The notes beneath the pieces are model-generated. The model was not told the origin of the DNA, ran no database searches, and worked only from the letters and a program-made list of their open reading frames with translations. A DNA stretch of 64,000 nt from Tomocerus qinae (lineage: Eukaryota; Arthropoda; Collembola; Entomobryomorpha; Tomoceridae): positions 59,644,001 to 59,708,000 of the forward strand of contig CM034546.1 of NCBI GenBank assembly GCA_020055645.1, read 5' to 3'. The position numbers and the translations under genes were made by a program. Shown here piece by piece: positions 10,586 to 22,436 of this stretch. Position 1 is the stretch's first letter; each line of letters opens with the position of its first letter.

Positions 10586-12380
10586 GAAAAGTCATCGCAC
10601 GGAAAGGAATTTCAATTGTGAAACTTGCCTTAAATCATTTAAAACGCGACAAAGTTTAACGCTTCACAAAATAGTACACAGTGGAGAAAAGCCATTTCGA
10701 TGTATTTTGTGTGAGAAATCATTTTCTTGGAATAGCGGCTTGAGGAGTCACATAAAAACCCATACAGGTGAAAAGCCATATAAATGCAGTACCTGTGTAA
10801 AATCATTTTCAACTAGTGATATGTTAAAGATTCACACTCGAATTCACAGCGGGGAAAAACCATACAAGTGTTCGATATGTGACAAATCATTCTCTCGGAC
10901 AGGTCATTTAAAAAACCATTTAAAAATCCATACTGGGGAGAAACCTTATCAATGTGATTTATGTCTAAAATCGTTTGTAGATCGATACCGTCTAAACACT
11001 CACAAACGAGTTCATACTGGGGAGAAACACTATAAGTGCACATTGTGTGACAAATTATTTTCTCAAATGGGTTATTTGACCGTTCATTTACGAATTCACA
11101 GTGGCGAAAAGCCATACAAGTGTCACTTGTGTGACAAATCGTTTTACAGACCGAGTATGTTAAAGACTCATATTCGCATTCATACTGGAGTGAAATCCAA
11201 AAGGCCTTTCTTGTGTAACTTCTGTGGCAAATCATTTCGCACTACAGATAATTTAAACAGTCATACACGTTCTCACACTGGCGAAAAGCCTTACAAGTGT
11301 GACGTATGTAACAAATCATTTTCAAGTGTAAGTTATTTTAACATACACGTACGCATTCACAATGGGCAGAGGCCCTATCAATGCAACTTATGTGACAAAT
11401 CATTCATAAGGCGAAGTGGTTTAGAAGCTCATGTACGTGTTCACAGTGGAGAAAAACCTTTTAATTGTACTGAGTGCAAGAAATCATTTTCCAGACGAAG
11501 TCATTTAATGACCCATTTACGTATTCACAGTGGAGAGAAACCTCATACATGTACATTGTGTGGTAAATCATTTTCTGAAAAGGGTGGTTTAAACTCTCAT
11601 TTAAAAATCCACAGTGGGGAAAAACCATTTCATTGTGACATTTGTCAGAAATCATTTTTAAGGCAAAATCAATTGAAACTACATAAAAGGATTCATAACG
11701 GGGAAAAACCGTATGGATGTACTATGTGCGAAAAACCATTTCCAAGTCAAACTAACTTAAACAGTCACATTCTTTTTATACACACTCGGGAAAAACCTTA
11801 CAGATGTACAATATGCAATAAGTCCTTTCCTGTACAATGCAGTTTAACCAGTCATCTACGCGTCCACAATGGAGAGAAACGTTATAAATGCAATTTATGT
11901 GGCAAATCATTTTCCGACAACAGTACATTAAGTACCCACGTATGTAGTGGTGAAAAGCCTTATAAATGTGACATGTGTGAGAAATCATTTTCAGGGCGAG
12001 GTCCCTTAAACGAACATATAAAAGTTCACAGTGGAGAGACACCCTATAAATGTAACTTGTGTGACAAATCATTCAAAAGGAAAATCGGTTTAGAATCTCA
12101 TGTACGTGTTCACAGTGGAGAAAGGCCTTATAAATGTACTGACTGCAAGAAATCATTTGCCAGACGAAATAGTTTAATGTACCATTTAAGTACGGTTCAC
12201 AATAGGGAGAAACTGCACAAGTGTAACATTTGCGAAAATTTATTTTTTAGCAAAACCAGTTTAAATGATCATTTACCTGTTCATAGTAAAGAAAGGCCTT
12301 ATAAGTGTAACATATGTCACAATTCATATTCCCGTCATAGATATTTCAAAGTACATCTCCGATTGCACGAGAAAGAATGA

Positions 12381-13717
12381 CTTTGATTCTCTGTCCAATA
12401 TTTGTAACCAAGTAATTTATAGTAATTCGAGAAACAGTGATTTCTACTTTAACCGTTATTCCTTATGTTATTATTCACAATACATTATTACAGTGGTTTA
12501 CAATACCAAATCGTTTTTAAGTTGTAAAACTATTTTCAACACTTCAAAGTAGTTTCTTATTATTAAAGAAAAAAGACTGTTTATAAGGAACAACTTTAGT
12601 CAAGCCCTGTCGAATAATTATTGAATTAATTAGTGTTGGATTGTATTATTATAAAAATTGTAAAAAACTATTGAAATGCCATATAATTTGTCACTTGGTA
12701 ACATGGTACATTTAATTTTATTTTAATTAATACTAATAAATACTACTTACTCTGAAATAAATGGTAAATAAAATATTCAGTTTAAAAATATAAAACCATA
12801 CTTGTACAGACAATTAGATACAAAATATATAACACTCATCAGCTAAAACTTGACACTTACAGTGTGCTAGGAAAATTTTGAAATATCATAGCTTTTTTGA
12901 AACATAAAGAAGTAGATGCATGAGCCGAATACCGAATTTAAATAACGGCTTCATATAGAGAGGATTAGGCTGACATTATAAAATAGAATTTTTAACATGT
13001 TAGCATGAAACGGAGTTATCAGACTTCCAAGAATTTGTAGAAGCAAATACTATTGAGGCATTTTTCTGATTTAAAACAACGTGATCATACAGAAGTAGAA
13101 AATGTTTATATTAGTCCGGAAAATGGAATTTGGAGCTTTTAATTCTTGTTTAATATGATCAGAAATTATGTTTTTTATTAGTTAATACTTTTTAACAGTT
13201 ATTTTAGTCGTTTTGCTTTCACTTAGACATAACAATTAATATCATACATAAAGAGAGGAATTGTTATGGTTACACAATAATTACAAGCTTATACACACTT
13301 TCAATTATCTTATTCGGTCAATTTGAGAAACAAATTTTTGTTATACTTTGTACAGCAAAATTTATTAGGCATTTTAAACGTTGGACAAAAGTTGAGCAAA
13401 AATAGTCATTCATGTGGTTTCAATAACACTAAATGCAACATTCCATAAAATATAAATGCAACATGCTAATAATATCATGTTGCCGCTAAAAATAATTTAG
13501 AAACAGAAATTTTTATTTTGCTCCTAAAAAGGAAAAAAATCGATATAATTCCCAAGATGGAGAATGATTTTAATCAGTGTGTAATCGCTATTTACACACG
13601 GTGTGTAAGTGTGTAGAGTGCTTGATAAAAATTGAATCATAATGATAGTGTTTAACAATGGTAAAATGCAAGAAACATTTCTATATGCATATACAGACTA
13701 CCATAAAAGTACAGTAA
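12381..13717. other. B1 3' flank, part of the duplicated unit
   Basis: Non-coding sequence that recurs after B2 (22437-23770) and after B3 (30915-32281, continuing at 37918-38346). It marks the downstream half of the tandemly duplicated unit. No gene seen. Confidence 0.7.
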
Positions 13718-13722
13718 ATATC

Positions 13723-14382
13723 TGAATAGGGCTTATAGGGCTGTGCTATGAGTCAGGTTTTGTTTCCTACTTTTCCATGCTCCTAGGAATGATGTGGTGA
13801 ACGTGCAAGCCGCAACTTGGTGTGAAAACACTTTTTATTTATGTACTATAAATAATTACACTTACACACACAGCTTCTAGGTTAAATTAAACTATTAACT
13901 AAAACCAGGTAAGTTAATAGGGTTCAGGTGAGTACACAGGTAACTTAATTACAGCAATAATTAAGTTGGAGAGCAGCACCGAAAATTACGTGTCTCCTGT
14001 CAAGATTCGAAGTGTACTGCTAGCTAGCATTCAAGTTTGGGTGCTAGGCAAGTGCAGTTGTGTCACATGACACATGCATATATACATAGGTAGGTATGGG
14101 CAATACAACTACAGGCTATGCTATTCTAGATACAAGTAGGTAGGTAGGTTAGACTACACACTATTGTACATTACATTTTCATTCATTACATTGCATAATA
14201 TTCATAATACTAGGAAACCCCGCACTAAGGGGTTTACACACTTAGCCTAGTACATTCATGATACTACTATAGCATAAGGTCTTCACTCAAGAGATTTCGA
14301 GCTAACGCTAAAGTGACCGTCCGTTCCGTCGCTTCCATGGGGCTCATGGAAGGAGGTGGCAGGAGGCCTTTGGGAGTAACTC

Positions 14383-14454
<72 letters not shown>

Positions 14455-14503
14455 ACTGTCCCTCTCTAGTCCTTATACTAGAGGAGAGCCTATGGCGTCT
14501 CCA
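13723..14503. mobile_element. solo LTR carrying a 28S rRNA fragment
   Basis: A 781-bp insertion relative to the B2 unit. It starts TG, ends CA and is flanked by the 5-bp duplication ATATC (13718-13722, 14504-14508), as expected of a lone long terminal repeat of an LTR retrotransposon. Superfamily unclear. It is younger than the A/B unit duplication because the other units have the empty site. Confidence 0.65.
14372..14463 (+). other. fragment of 28S rRNA gene inside the LTR
   Basis: About 92 bp matching the highly conserved 28S stretch that includes CTCTTAAGGTAGCCAAATGC, TAGTGACGCGCATGAATGGA and GAGATTCCCACTGTCCCT. This segment contains the R2 target site (AAGGTAGC|CAAATG) and stops close to the R1 site. 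The match is from memory of the conserved 28S sequence. It is a fragment and not a working rRNA gene. Confidence 0.88.
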
Positions 14504-15609
14504 ATATCTATGTACTTTATTTTTTTATTAAGCAATTATTAATGCAATTGCTTATTGCCTAGTAATACAGCCACTTGCCCTTCTTAATAAGCCATATAAA
14601 ATGGATGTAAAAAAGTAGCAGAGACAACAATGGGGTTTGCCATACTAAATGATGTTTTATAAAAATTTTCTAATGACCTTTTGATCTAGATGACTTGACA
14701 TTGGCCTTAACAGACTTAGACTTAACAAATAACCTTTTAAACGAACTATCCCATGAAGTTCTACAATGTCGATAATTAAATTACCCCATTTTTTATTTTT
14801 GGACCATGCCAACAGGCAGCAGGTGAGTCCTATTTGGTCCATTTTTGAACTTTACCTCCCTTTTCATCTCTACATAACGTTCAGAAAGTTTCATTTGATT
14901 ATCTCAAGCCGTTTTTGAGCCATCGTATTAAAAGACAGACGCACAGATAGGCAAATCAAGCATTCCTATAAACCGGTGTTGCACACCACTTAATAATATA
15001 AAGTATTGAGTTTGTATTTTAATAGAAATTAATTGACAACTTACCAATTATGTTGATTGGCAATAGATATCTCTAGGCCAAAGGTTACGTTTAGAGTCTC
15101 ATAGAACCCCAAAAAAGCTTTAAATAATTTTTTTAAGTACCAAAATATTATTTAAAGTTTCTTATTTCAATGTTCCACCCAAAATCCTCCCACGACTTCT
15201 TTAGCGTTAAAACCTGATCTTCTTCGCAAATTTTCATGGTATTCTGAGGTGGACGCCAGTGAGATAATATTTGTTTTCCATTTAGACACAATTGTGTCTT
15301 TAAGTCGAAAACTAAAATTACACCAAGTTTTAGTAGATTAACCACACCCGCAGGCAGGTGTATCCGATGTTACCTATATTCAAACTTGACCTCAGTTTCC
15401 CTATATTACTATCAGTAAGTTTGAACTGATTGTCTCAAACCGTTCTTGAGTTATCGTGGTAACAGACAGGCAGACAGATCAGGCATTCCTATTAAGCTCC
15501 GCTACTAAATAAATTAGAACGGACGGGTTCTGATGCGGTCGAGAAGATGAGGGTCACACATATCACTCCTTTACCTTTACATCAAACTGTCAATCATTTC
15601 TTCGTTTAA
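14504..15609. other. duplicated-unit spacer with two diverged short repeats
   Basis: Two related segments of about 130 bp (around 14860-14990 and 15380-15500) share CTCAA-CCGTT-TTGAG and an ACAGACAG run before GGCATTCCTAT. The same pair recurs at 24150-24270/24680-24800 and 38570-38700/39100-39210. They look like old non-autonomous repeats that were duplicated with the unit. No coding region. Confidence 0.55.
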
Positions 15610-15631
15610 AGCGGGAACAAACACAAACAAC
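15610..15631 (+). promoter_or_regulatory. conserved upstream motif of gene A2
   Basis: AGCGGGAACAAACACAAACA, the family motif. AATAACG|GTG at 15771-15780 is the matching probable donor of a non-coding first exon. Confidence 0.5.
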
Positions 15632-16138
15632 AGCATAACAATAAATTCTGCTGCAATTCTCTTAATAATAGCCCCGTGTTAAATATCCTCATACTACGTT
15701 TCAATTGTAGTTATTTACATTGTAATACCAAGGCTGATTTGTTTAAAACTATTTTATTTTGTAGGTTGCAAATAACGGTGAAAAATCGATTGTTTTTCAA
15801 CAAAAATATATATTCTATGTATAATATATTTAATATTCAATTAAAACAATAAAATACATAGAAAGGTTTTTAACAGTTACAAATATTGGCGTTTGTCCAC
15901 ATTAATATCATAACAAACCTACCTATGCTTTATCATTTACAGATGCAAATGGTCAAACTGACAAGTTTAAAGATCACTGAATTAAGAAATTCAATTCATA
16001 AATTTATTTTGATACTACAATTTGGCAGTTTTATAATTCATAAAGCATTTTTTAAGAATTTGTCCTCCAAGTATGTGTACCTATGAATTCATGATTTTAC
16101 TTGGTAGATTTATAAATGTATCGATGCTAGTTTCAGAG

Positions 16139-18095
16139 ATGACGTTGAAACATTACTTTGATATGTTATCAGAAGGGAAATCCGGGTTAAAATGAAAGAG
16201 ACCCGTTTCCTTGTATTCCTGAATCTGGTTCGGCTCAATGCACCTAAATCTGCTAGAATTTATGATCGGGATGAGTGAAATGACTGCACAAAGAGAGAAC
16301 AATAAGATTTGGACACAGACAAAAGTATAAGTTTATTGTGACTAAAATGTGACACGATCTGATTTACTCTAAGTTCCCTAAAACCCGACAATGACTGACT
16401 GACGACGACGAGGATTCCCGCCCAACAGTGACTGACCAGGGTTCACGACCAACTGTGACTGACCAGGGTTCACGACCAACTCGACTGACGAGAGACGAGG
16501 GTTCACGACCAACTGGCAAGAGAGTCTCCGTCTCTCCGAGTATATGGAGTCTCGAAGTGGGAGGTAGGAGTTCAATTAGAATATTAGAGACTTGATTTTA
16601 ATGAGGGTGGTAGTGGGTGGTGAGGAAGCTACTCACAATGTTCGCCTTCAAATCACTGGAAACTAAATTGGAGCGCTTGTAGGAAGATGACTTCAATTTA
16701 TTTTACAGCAAATATATACTACGTGATTAATGTTTGATTATTGACACCGATATCTATTAAATGGGTTCTTAAGCTATAATTTAAAATGTCCGTTTAAATC
16801 TGAATTTTTTTATTAATTTTGATTTGTCCCTTACAATAATTTAAATAGTCCTTAATTCATTTAAATGTAAACATTCATCTGTGCTTTCACAGGGGAAAGT
16901 AACCTTATCAATGTTCCAAATGAGGAAAAGTATGTACCAGTCAAATTTGTTTAAACCATCATTTACAAGTTCACGGTAGAGAAAATATGAAGTATACTTA
17001 TATGTGGAGAATTTTTTCTCTGTCGATGTAATTTAAACGACGATAAAAACATTAAAATTAGAGAAAAGACTTAATATAGCTAGCTCTCCGTGCAAAAAAA
17101 TCATTTTTTCGGGAAAAATCCTATAAAAAGTTACTTATTCAAAATGTAAAGAAGCTTAAAAATTGTGACATATGTTGCAAATCATTTTCAAAACCGAGCC
17201 ACTTGAGAATATCATAAACTTATTCATAGTGGAGAAAAGTTTACAAGTGCACTTTATGTAACAAATCATTCAATCAAAAAATTATTTGAAAACACATTTA
17301 AATACTTACAGTAAAGAAAGGCCTTTCCAATGTACATCGTACAGCAAATCATTTTCCAGCCGAAATCATCTAAATATTCATGCACACATACATAGTGGAG
17401 TAAAGCCTTCTAAGTGCACCCTACGAATGTGATAAATCATTTTGCCAATGTTCTGCATTAAAAAGTCATATACGTAATCATATTGGAGAGAAACCATATA
17501 AATGAACTTTATGTGACAAATCGTTTGCCCAAAACAGTCATTTGACCACTCATCTAAATGTTCACAATGGAAAGAAGCTTTATAATTGTACTTTATGTGA
17601 AAAGTCATTTTTCATCCGAAGTGACTTAAGTCAACATATTCGTACCCATAGTGAGGAGGAGCCTTATAAATGTAAACTGTGTGGCAAATCGTTTTCCCAA
17701 ATAAGTTATTTGCACACCCATCGACGTGTTCATAGTGGAGAAAGGCCTTTTAAATGTGGCACATGTGAGAAATCCGTTTTCACAGTCTAGCCATTTAATA
17801 ACCCATTCACGAACTCACAGTAGAAAGAAAATCTACGAAAGCAAATTCTGTGAAAAATTATTTTCCCAATTTAGTGATTTGAATATTCATCAGAGAAGTC
17901 ACAATGGGGACAAACCATACACGTGTACTTATACTTCGTGTGGAAATAAATGATTTTCCCAACAAGGTGGATTAATAAATCATTTACGAAATCACAGAGG
18001 AGAAAAGCCCTACATGCAAGCACCACTTATGTGCGAAATCATTTTCGCAAAAATCAAATTTAAACAGACATCTACGAATTCACAGCCGTCATTAG
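16139..18095 (+). pseudogene. C2H2 zinc-finger gene A2, heavily broken
   Basis: ATG 16139 follows TTTCAGAG, but the leader is interrupted after ten codons by a 470-bp insertion (16168-16637). It resumes as the N-terminal module with an in-frame stop (CGCTTG TAG). The finger region from about 16895 follows the TTTCACAG acceptor seen in A3 and is crowded with stops and shifts. Longer finger stretches survive at 17542-17790 and 17726-17953. The codon that is a stop in A1 and A3 at CKFC is still GAA here (CKFCEKLFSQ). The ancestral stop is TAG at 18093-18095. This is the most decayed of the three A copies and surely a pseudogene. Confidence 0.9.
16168..16637. mobile_element. unclassified 470-bp insertion in the A2 leader exon
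   Basis: Bounded by a 5-bp duplication ATGTT (16163-16167, 16638-16642); A3 has the empty site (GATATGTTCGCC). The interior has three copies of a GACCAGGGTTCACGACCAACT-like unit (about 16430-16515), giving a short tandem repeat. The ends are ATCAG and CTCACA, without clear inverted repeats or a TG...CA pair. A solo LTR or a non-autonomous element are both possible. Confidence 0.6.
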
Positions 18096-19048
18096 CTCTG
18101 TGAAATTGCAATTGTAAAGTGGGTGGCGAAAATTATATTCCAAATGAAGCTTACACCATGTACGGTAATGGTATTCATAGTTGTAATTATTTATAGTATT
18201 GTAATATTATTTATATGCATCAGCAGGCTGGTACCAGCCTCACCAGCCTGCTGATTCATATTTAGGGTGTCAGCTCTAAGCTGCTTATTGCGTATTTGAT
18301 ACCTTGAGGGACGAATAGCATAACAAATAACAGTAAATTCTGTGGCAATAAATTTTATGTTACAACGTACTGCTTTCCTCATTTAAACAACATGTTAACG
18401 TGATGTCATAATTATAGTCATATAAAAGTTATGAACGGGGTTGATTTGAAGTTATTATTAAGATAAGCCTTGAACCACATGCAAATAACATTAACACTCA
18501 TGGTTGAACTTGAGCTTTTGGAAAATATTATATTATCATACAAGGTTGCCCAATAATTATAAGCGCATACGAGGTTGTAGTTAAACGTTATAATATGGTA
18601 AGTTTGAGAAAAAAATTCTTCAAAAAGGGGCTGCAAAATTTATTTCCAAAAGTTACAAAAAAGGGTAAGTACAATTAACCATTCATACAGTTTCAATAAC
18701 ATTATCAAAACGAACTGTATACTAATTACTTAATACCACAAAAATGTTATAATACAATGCAGAATGCTGTTAAAATTGAAATTATAAGATAATGTTTTAC
18801 GATGAAGGTAAAATGTATATTAAAGCTTTCCATGCATTAACTGGCTATATCAATCACGAAATCACGAACATACATTTATTTCTATTCTATTGCAGAATTG
18901 ATGCTATGCGTTAGGCTAATACCAACTTACGTCTTGCATTGCACTTCTTAATAATAAAGACCGGACGGCCTTGAAGATAAGGGCCACTTCCGTATCTCAC
19001 TTACAACGCCAACCATTCATCCAAACTGTCAATCATGTCTTCATTTAA
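18096..19048. other. A2 3' flank
   Basis: Non-coding spacer partly alignable with the A1 and A3 3' flanks. A short inverted repeat (CAGCAGGCTGGT-ACCAGCCT, about 18219-18254) is visible. No gene seen. Confidence 0.45.
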
Positions 19049-19070
19049 AGCGGGAACAAACATAAACAAC
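19049..19070 (+). promoter_or_regulatory. conserved upstream motif of gene B2
   Basis: AGCGGGAACAAACATAAACA, the cleanest copy of the family motif, preceded by ATCATGTCTTCATTTAA as in the other A and B units. Confidence 0.5.
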
Positions 19071-19420
19071 ATCAAAACATTACATTCTGTTGCAATATAA
19101 TTTTTTAACGGATTTCCTCATTTTAACGTCTTAACTTAATTTCAATTTTAGTTATATAAAATTTTTAAGCAGAATTTATTTGTTTCAAATTAGTTCATTT
19201 AGAAGGCTGAAAACAATCGTAATTTGTTTGTTACACAACGGTAATTTGTTAGTTGGCAATAAATAATTATTACGGTATTTAACACTTATAAATCTTGACT
19301 TTTCTCTTTTCATTTGTAACTAGTCCAATACAGCATTCAATAAGAATAACCATGCAGTCCACCATCCATCTGTGAAGTCTTTACTTGAAAAATTTATAAA
19401 AGAATCGATTATTTTCAGAG

Positions 19421-22400
19421 ATGACGTTGAATCATTACTTTGATTCGTTTGACCACAAAGCATTGGAAGTTAAATTGAAGCGTTTGAATGAGGAGGATTT
19501 CCGTTTATTTTACAGCAAATATATAAGGTAATAATTATAATAATTATGAGTATTATAATTTTTGATACCTAGACCTTGTAGTGAAATACGCTGTGCGGCG
19601 GTAAAAGTGGTAATATTGGGAAAATATATATAGCCATTTGTATGTTATTTTGACACGTCCCATCGCTTTACCCACATATCTAACTAAGCCATTTATTCAT
19701 CATTGTATGGCCACGCCACAAAAGTTTTTATTTGGGCTTGGACTATATAATTTCGTTACTTGCTCGTTTTAGGTTTCCATATTTGTTACTTATCTAAATT
19801 ATCTCCATACATATTCAATGTTCAATACATATAAAGTCACACTATTTATTAAAAAATACTCCCCCATACAAAACTCATGTGTGTGACATACCTGTTATAT
19901 GACAGCCGCAATACTTATAGTACTATTAAACTATGGTTTCTTAAATATTATTTTCAGGGAAGGTGAAAATATAAAACAGGAGAATGCTTTTTCCAATGGC
20001 CCCGAACGGAAAACTAAAGATGATGGTCATTTAAAGAGACGCCTACTTAACACTAAAACATTTACTAAGGAAAATAACCTCATCTCTTCGAAAAGGCATA
20101 ACAGAATTAGTGAATCCGGTCGGCTTTGCAAAAAATCATTTTCACATCGTGGAAGTTTGAAAAAACATGCGCTACGGCACAATGGGGAAAAGGTGGAAAA
20201 GAATAGAAAATGTTCGTTTTGCAGCAGAACCTACCAGTATAATAGTGACTTGGAAAATCATATAAGAAAGCACACCAGGGAAACTCCTTTCAGATGTCAT
20301 TTGTGTGAAAAGTCATTTTCACGGGAAGAACATTTGAAAAGCCATATTATAAGACACAGTGGTGTAAGACCCTTTCTAAAAAAAAAAAAAAAACTTTCAC
20401 TGCAATATCTGCGACAAGAAGTTTTTAGTATCTTCTCATCTAAAAGCTCATATAAAATCTCATAATGGAATTAAGGACTCTCACTGCAATCTCTGTCATA
20501 AAAGTTTTGTGTCGAAACAGAGTTTAAAGTTACATATGGCGGGAGCACATAACAGGAGCGACGAAAAACTGTTCGAGTGCGATTTATGTCACAAACGATT
20601 TCCATTAGAATTGAATTTGAAAAGGCATAAGAAAAGTCACAGCACAGAAAGTAATTTCAATTGTGAAACTTGCCTTAAATCATTTAAAACGCGACATAAG
20701 TTAAACCTCCACAAAAAGATACACAGTGGAGGAAAGCCATTTCGATGTATTTTGTGTGAGAAATCATTTTCTAATAGCGGCGGCTTGAGGAGTCACATAA
20801 AAACGCATACAGGTGAAAAACCGTATAAATGCAGCAACTGTGCAAAATCATTTTCAGCTAATGTAAGCTTAAAAATTCACACTCGAATTCACAGCGGGGA
20901 AAAACCATATAATTGTACGATATGTGACAAATCATTCTCTCGGACAGGTCATTTAAAAGATCATTTAAAAATCCATACTGGGGAGAAACCCTATCAATGT
21001 GATTTATGCCAAAAATCGTTTATAGATCGATACCATCTAAAACGTCACAAACGAGTTCATACTGGGGAGAAACACTATAAGTGCACATTCTGTGACAAAT
21101 TATTTTCTCGAATGGGTTATTTGACTATTCATTTACGAATTCACAGTGGCGAAAAGCCATACAAGTGTCACTTGTGTGACAAATCGTTTTACAGATCGAG
21201 TATGTTAAAGACTCATATTGGCTATCATACGGGAGAAAAACCCAAAAGATTTTACAAGTGCAATATATGTGACAAATTATTATGCTCTCGAACTTGTTTA
21301 AACAATCATACACGTTCTCACAATGGAGAAAAGCTCTACAAGTGTGACGTTTGCGACAAATCATTTACCAGTCGAAGTTATTTCACTATCCACGAACGCA
21401 TTCACAGTGGAGAAAGACCTTATAAGTGCAATCTATGTGACAAATCATTCATAAGGCGAAGTGCTTTACAAGATCATGTGCGGGTCCACAGTGGAGAAAG
21501 ACCTTTTAATTGTACTGAGTGCAAGAAATCATTTTCCAGACGAAGTCATTTAATGACCCATTTGCGTATTCACAGTGGAGAGAAACCTCATACATGTACG
21601 TTGTGTGGTAAATCATTTTCTGAAAAGGGTAATTTAAACTCTCACTTAAAAATTCACAGTGGGGAAAAACCATACCATTGTGACATTTGTCAGAAATCAT
21701 TTTTAATGCAATATAAATTGAAAATACATAAAAGGATTCATGACGGGGGAAAGCCGTATAGGTGTACTATGTGCGACAAATCATTTTCAGGTCAAAGTAA
21801 TTTAAAAAGTCACATTCTTTTTATACACACTCGAGAAAAACCTTACAGATGTACAATATGCAATAAGTCCTTTCCTGTACAATGCAGTTTAACCAGTCAT
21901 CTACGCATCCACAGTGGAGAGAAACGTTATAAATGTAATTTATGTGGCAAAACATTTTCTGAAAACAGTATATTAAGTACTCACGGATGTAGGGGTAAAA
22001 AGCCTTATAAATGTGACTTGTGTGGGAAATCATTTTCAGGGCGAGGTCCCTTAAACGAACATATAAAAGTTCACAGTGGAGAGACACCCTATAAATGTAA
22101 CTTGTGTGACAAATCATTCAAAAGGAAAATCGGTTTAGAATCTCATGTACGTGTTCACAGTGGAGAAAGACCTTATAAATGTACTGACTGCAAGGAATCA
22201 TTTGCCAGACGTAATAGTTTAAAGTACAATTTAAGTAGGGATCACAGTGGAGAGGAGAGAAACCGTTCAAGTGTAACGTTTGCGAAAAAACATTTTTTAG
22301 CAGAGCCCATTTAAATGATCATTTACCTGTTCATAGTACAGAAAGGCCTTATAAATGTAATATATGCCACAATTCATATTCCCGTCAAAGATATTTCAAA

Positions 22401-22436
22401 GTACATCTACGATTGCACGAGAGTGGAAGACTTTAA
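19421..22436 (+). pseudogene. C2H2 zinc-finger gene B2, two frameshifts
   Basis: Leader exon 19421-19527 (module LKRLNEEDFRLFYSKY) joins by a phase-2 intron (19528-19957) to the finger exon. That intron is about 200 bp longer than in B1 or B3, by an insertion. The first frame reads two good fingers, then meets a 22-nt insertion with 16 A at about 20377-20398 that shifts the frame. From there about 20 fingers remain open to 22314. A 5-nt duplication (GAGGA) near 22250 shifts the frame again and removes the last two fingers, whose ancestral end is TAA at 22434-22436. The homopolymer shift could be a sequencing or assembly error; the 5-nt duplication is less likely to be one. Called a pseudogene with that caveat. 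Confidence 0.75.

Larger units (their letters stand above)
7735..12380 (+). pseudogene. C2H2 zinc-finger gene B1, split by a Merlin transposon
   Basis: Leader exon 7735-7841 encodes the 36-residue N-terminal module (LKRLDEEDFCLFYSKY). A phase-2 intron (7842-8057, GT-AG) joins it to the finger exon. That exon reads RED..., a basic linker, then four fingers, and stops being zinc-finger at 8521 where a Merlin element sits. Its 3' half resumes at 10586 and stays open to 12380 with about 20 canonical fingers plus one degenerate finger (STLSTHVCSGEK). Compared with B3, two N-terminal fingers are also deleted near 8264 (SHRGN joined to GVRPF). Both halves remain open, so the insertion is recent. Fingers from about 11190 to 11990 are B3-like, while those before and after are B2-like. 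The 5' half would read through into the terminal repeat and stop at 8679. Confidence 0.85.

Noticed and set aside
10533-10593. In-frame start of the B1 3' half at 10533
   Set aside because: Those codons lie in the Merlin terminal repeat; zinc-finger sequence starts only after it.
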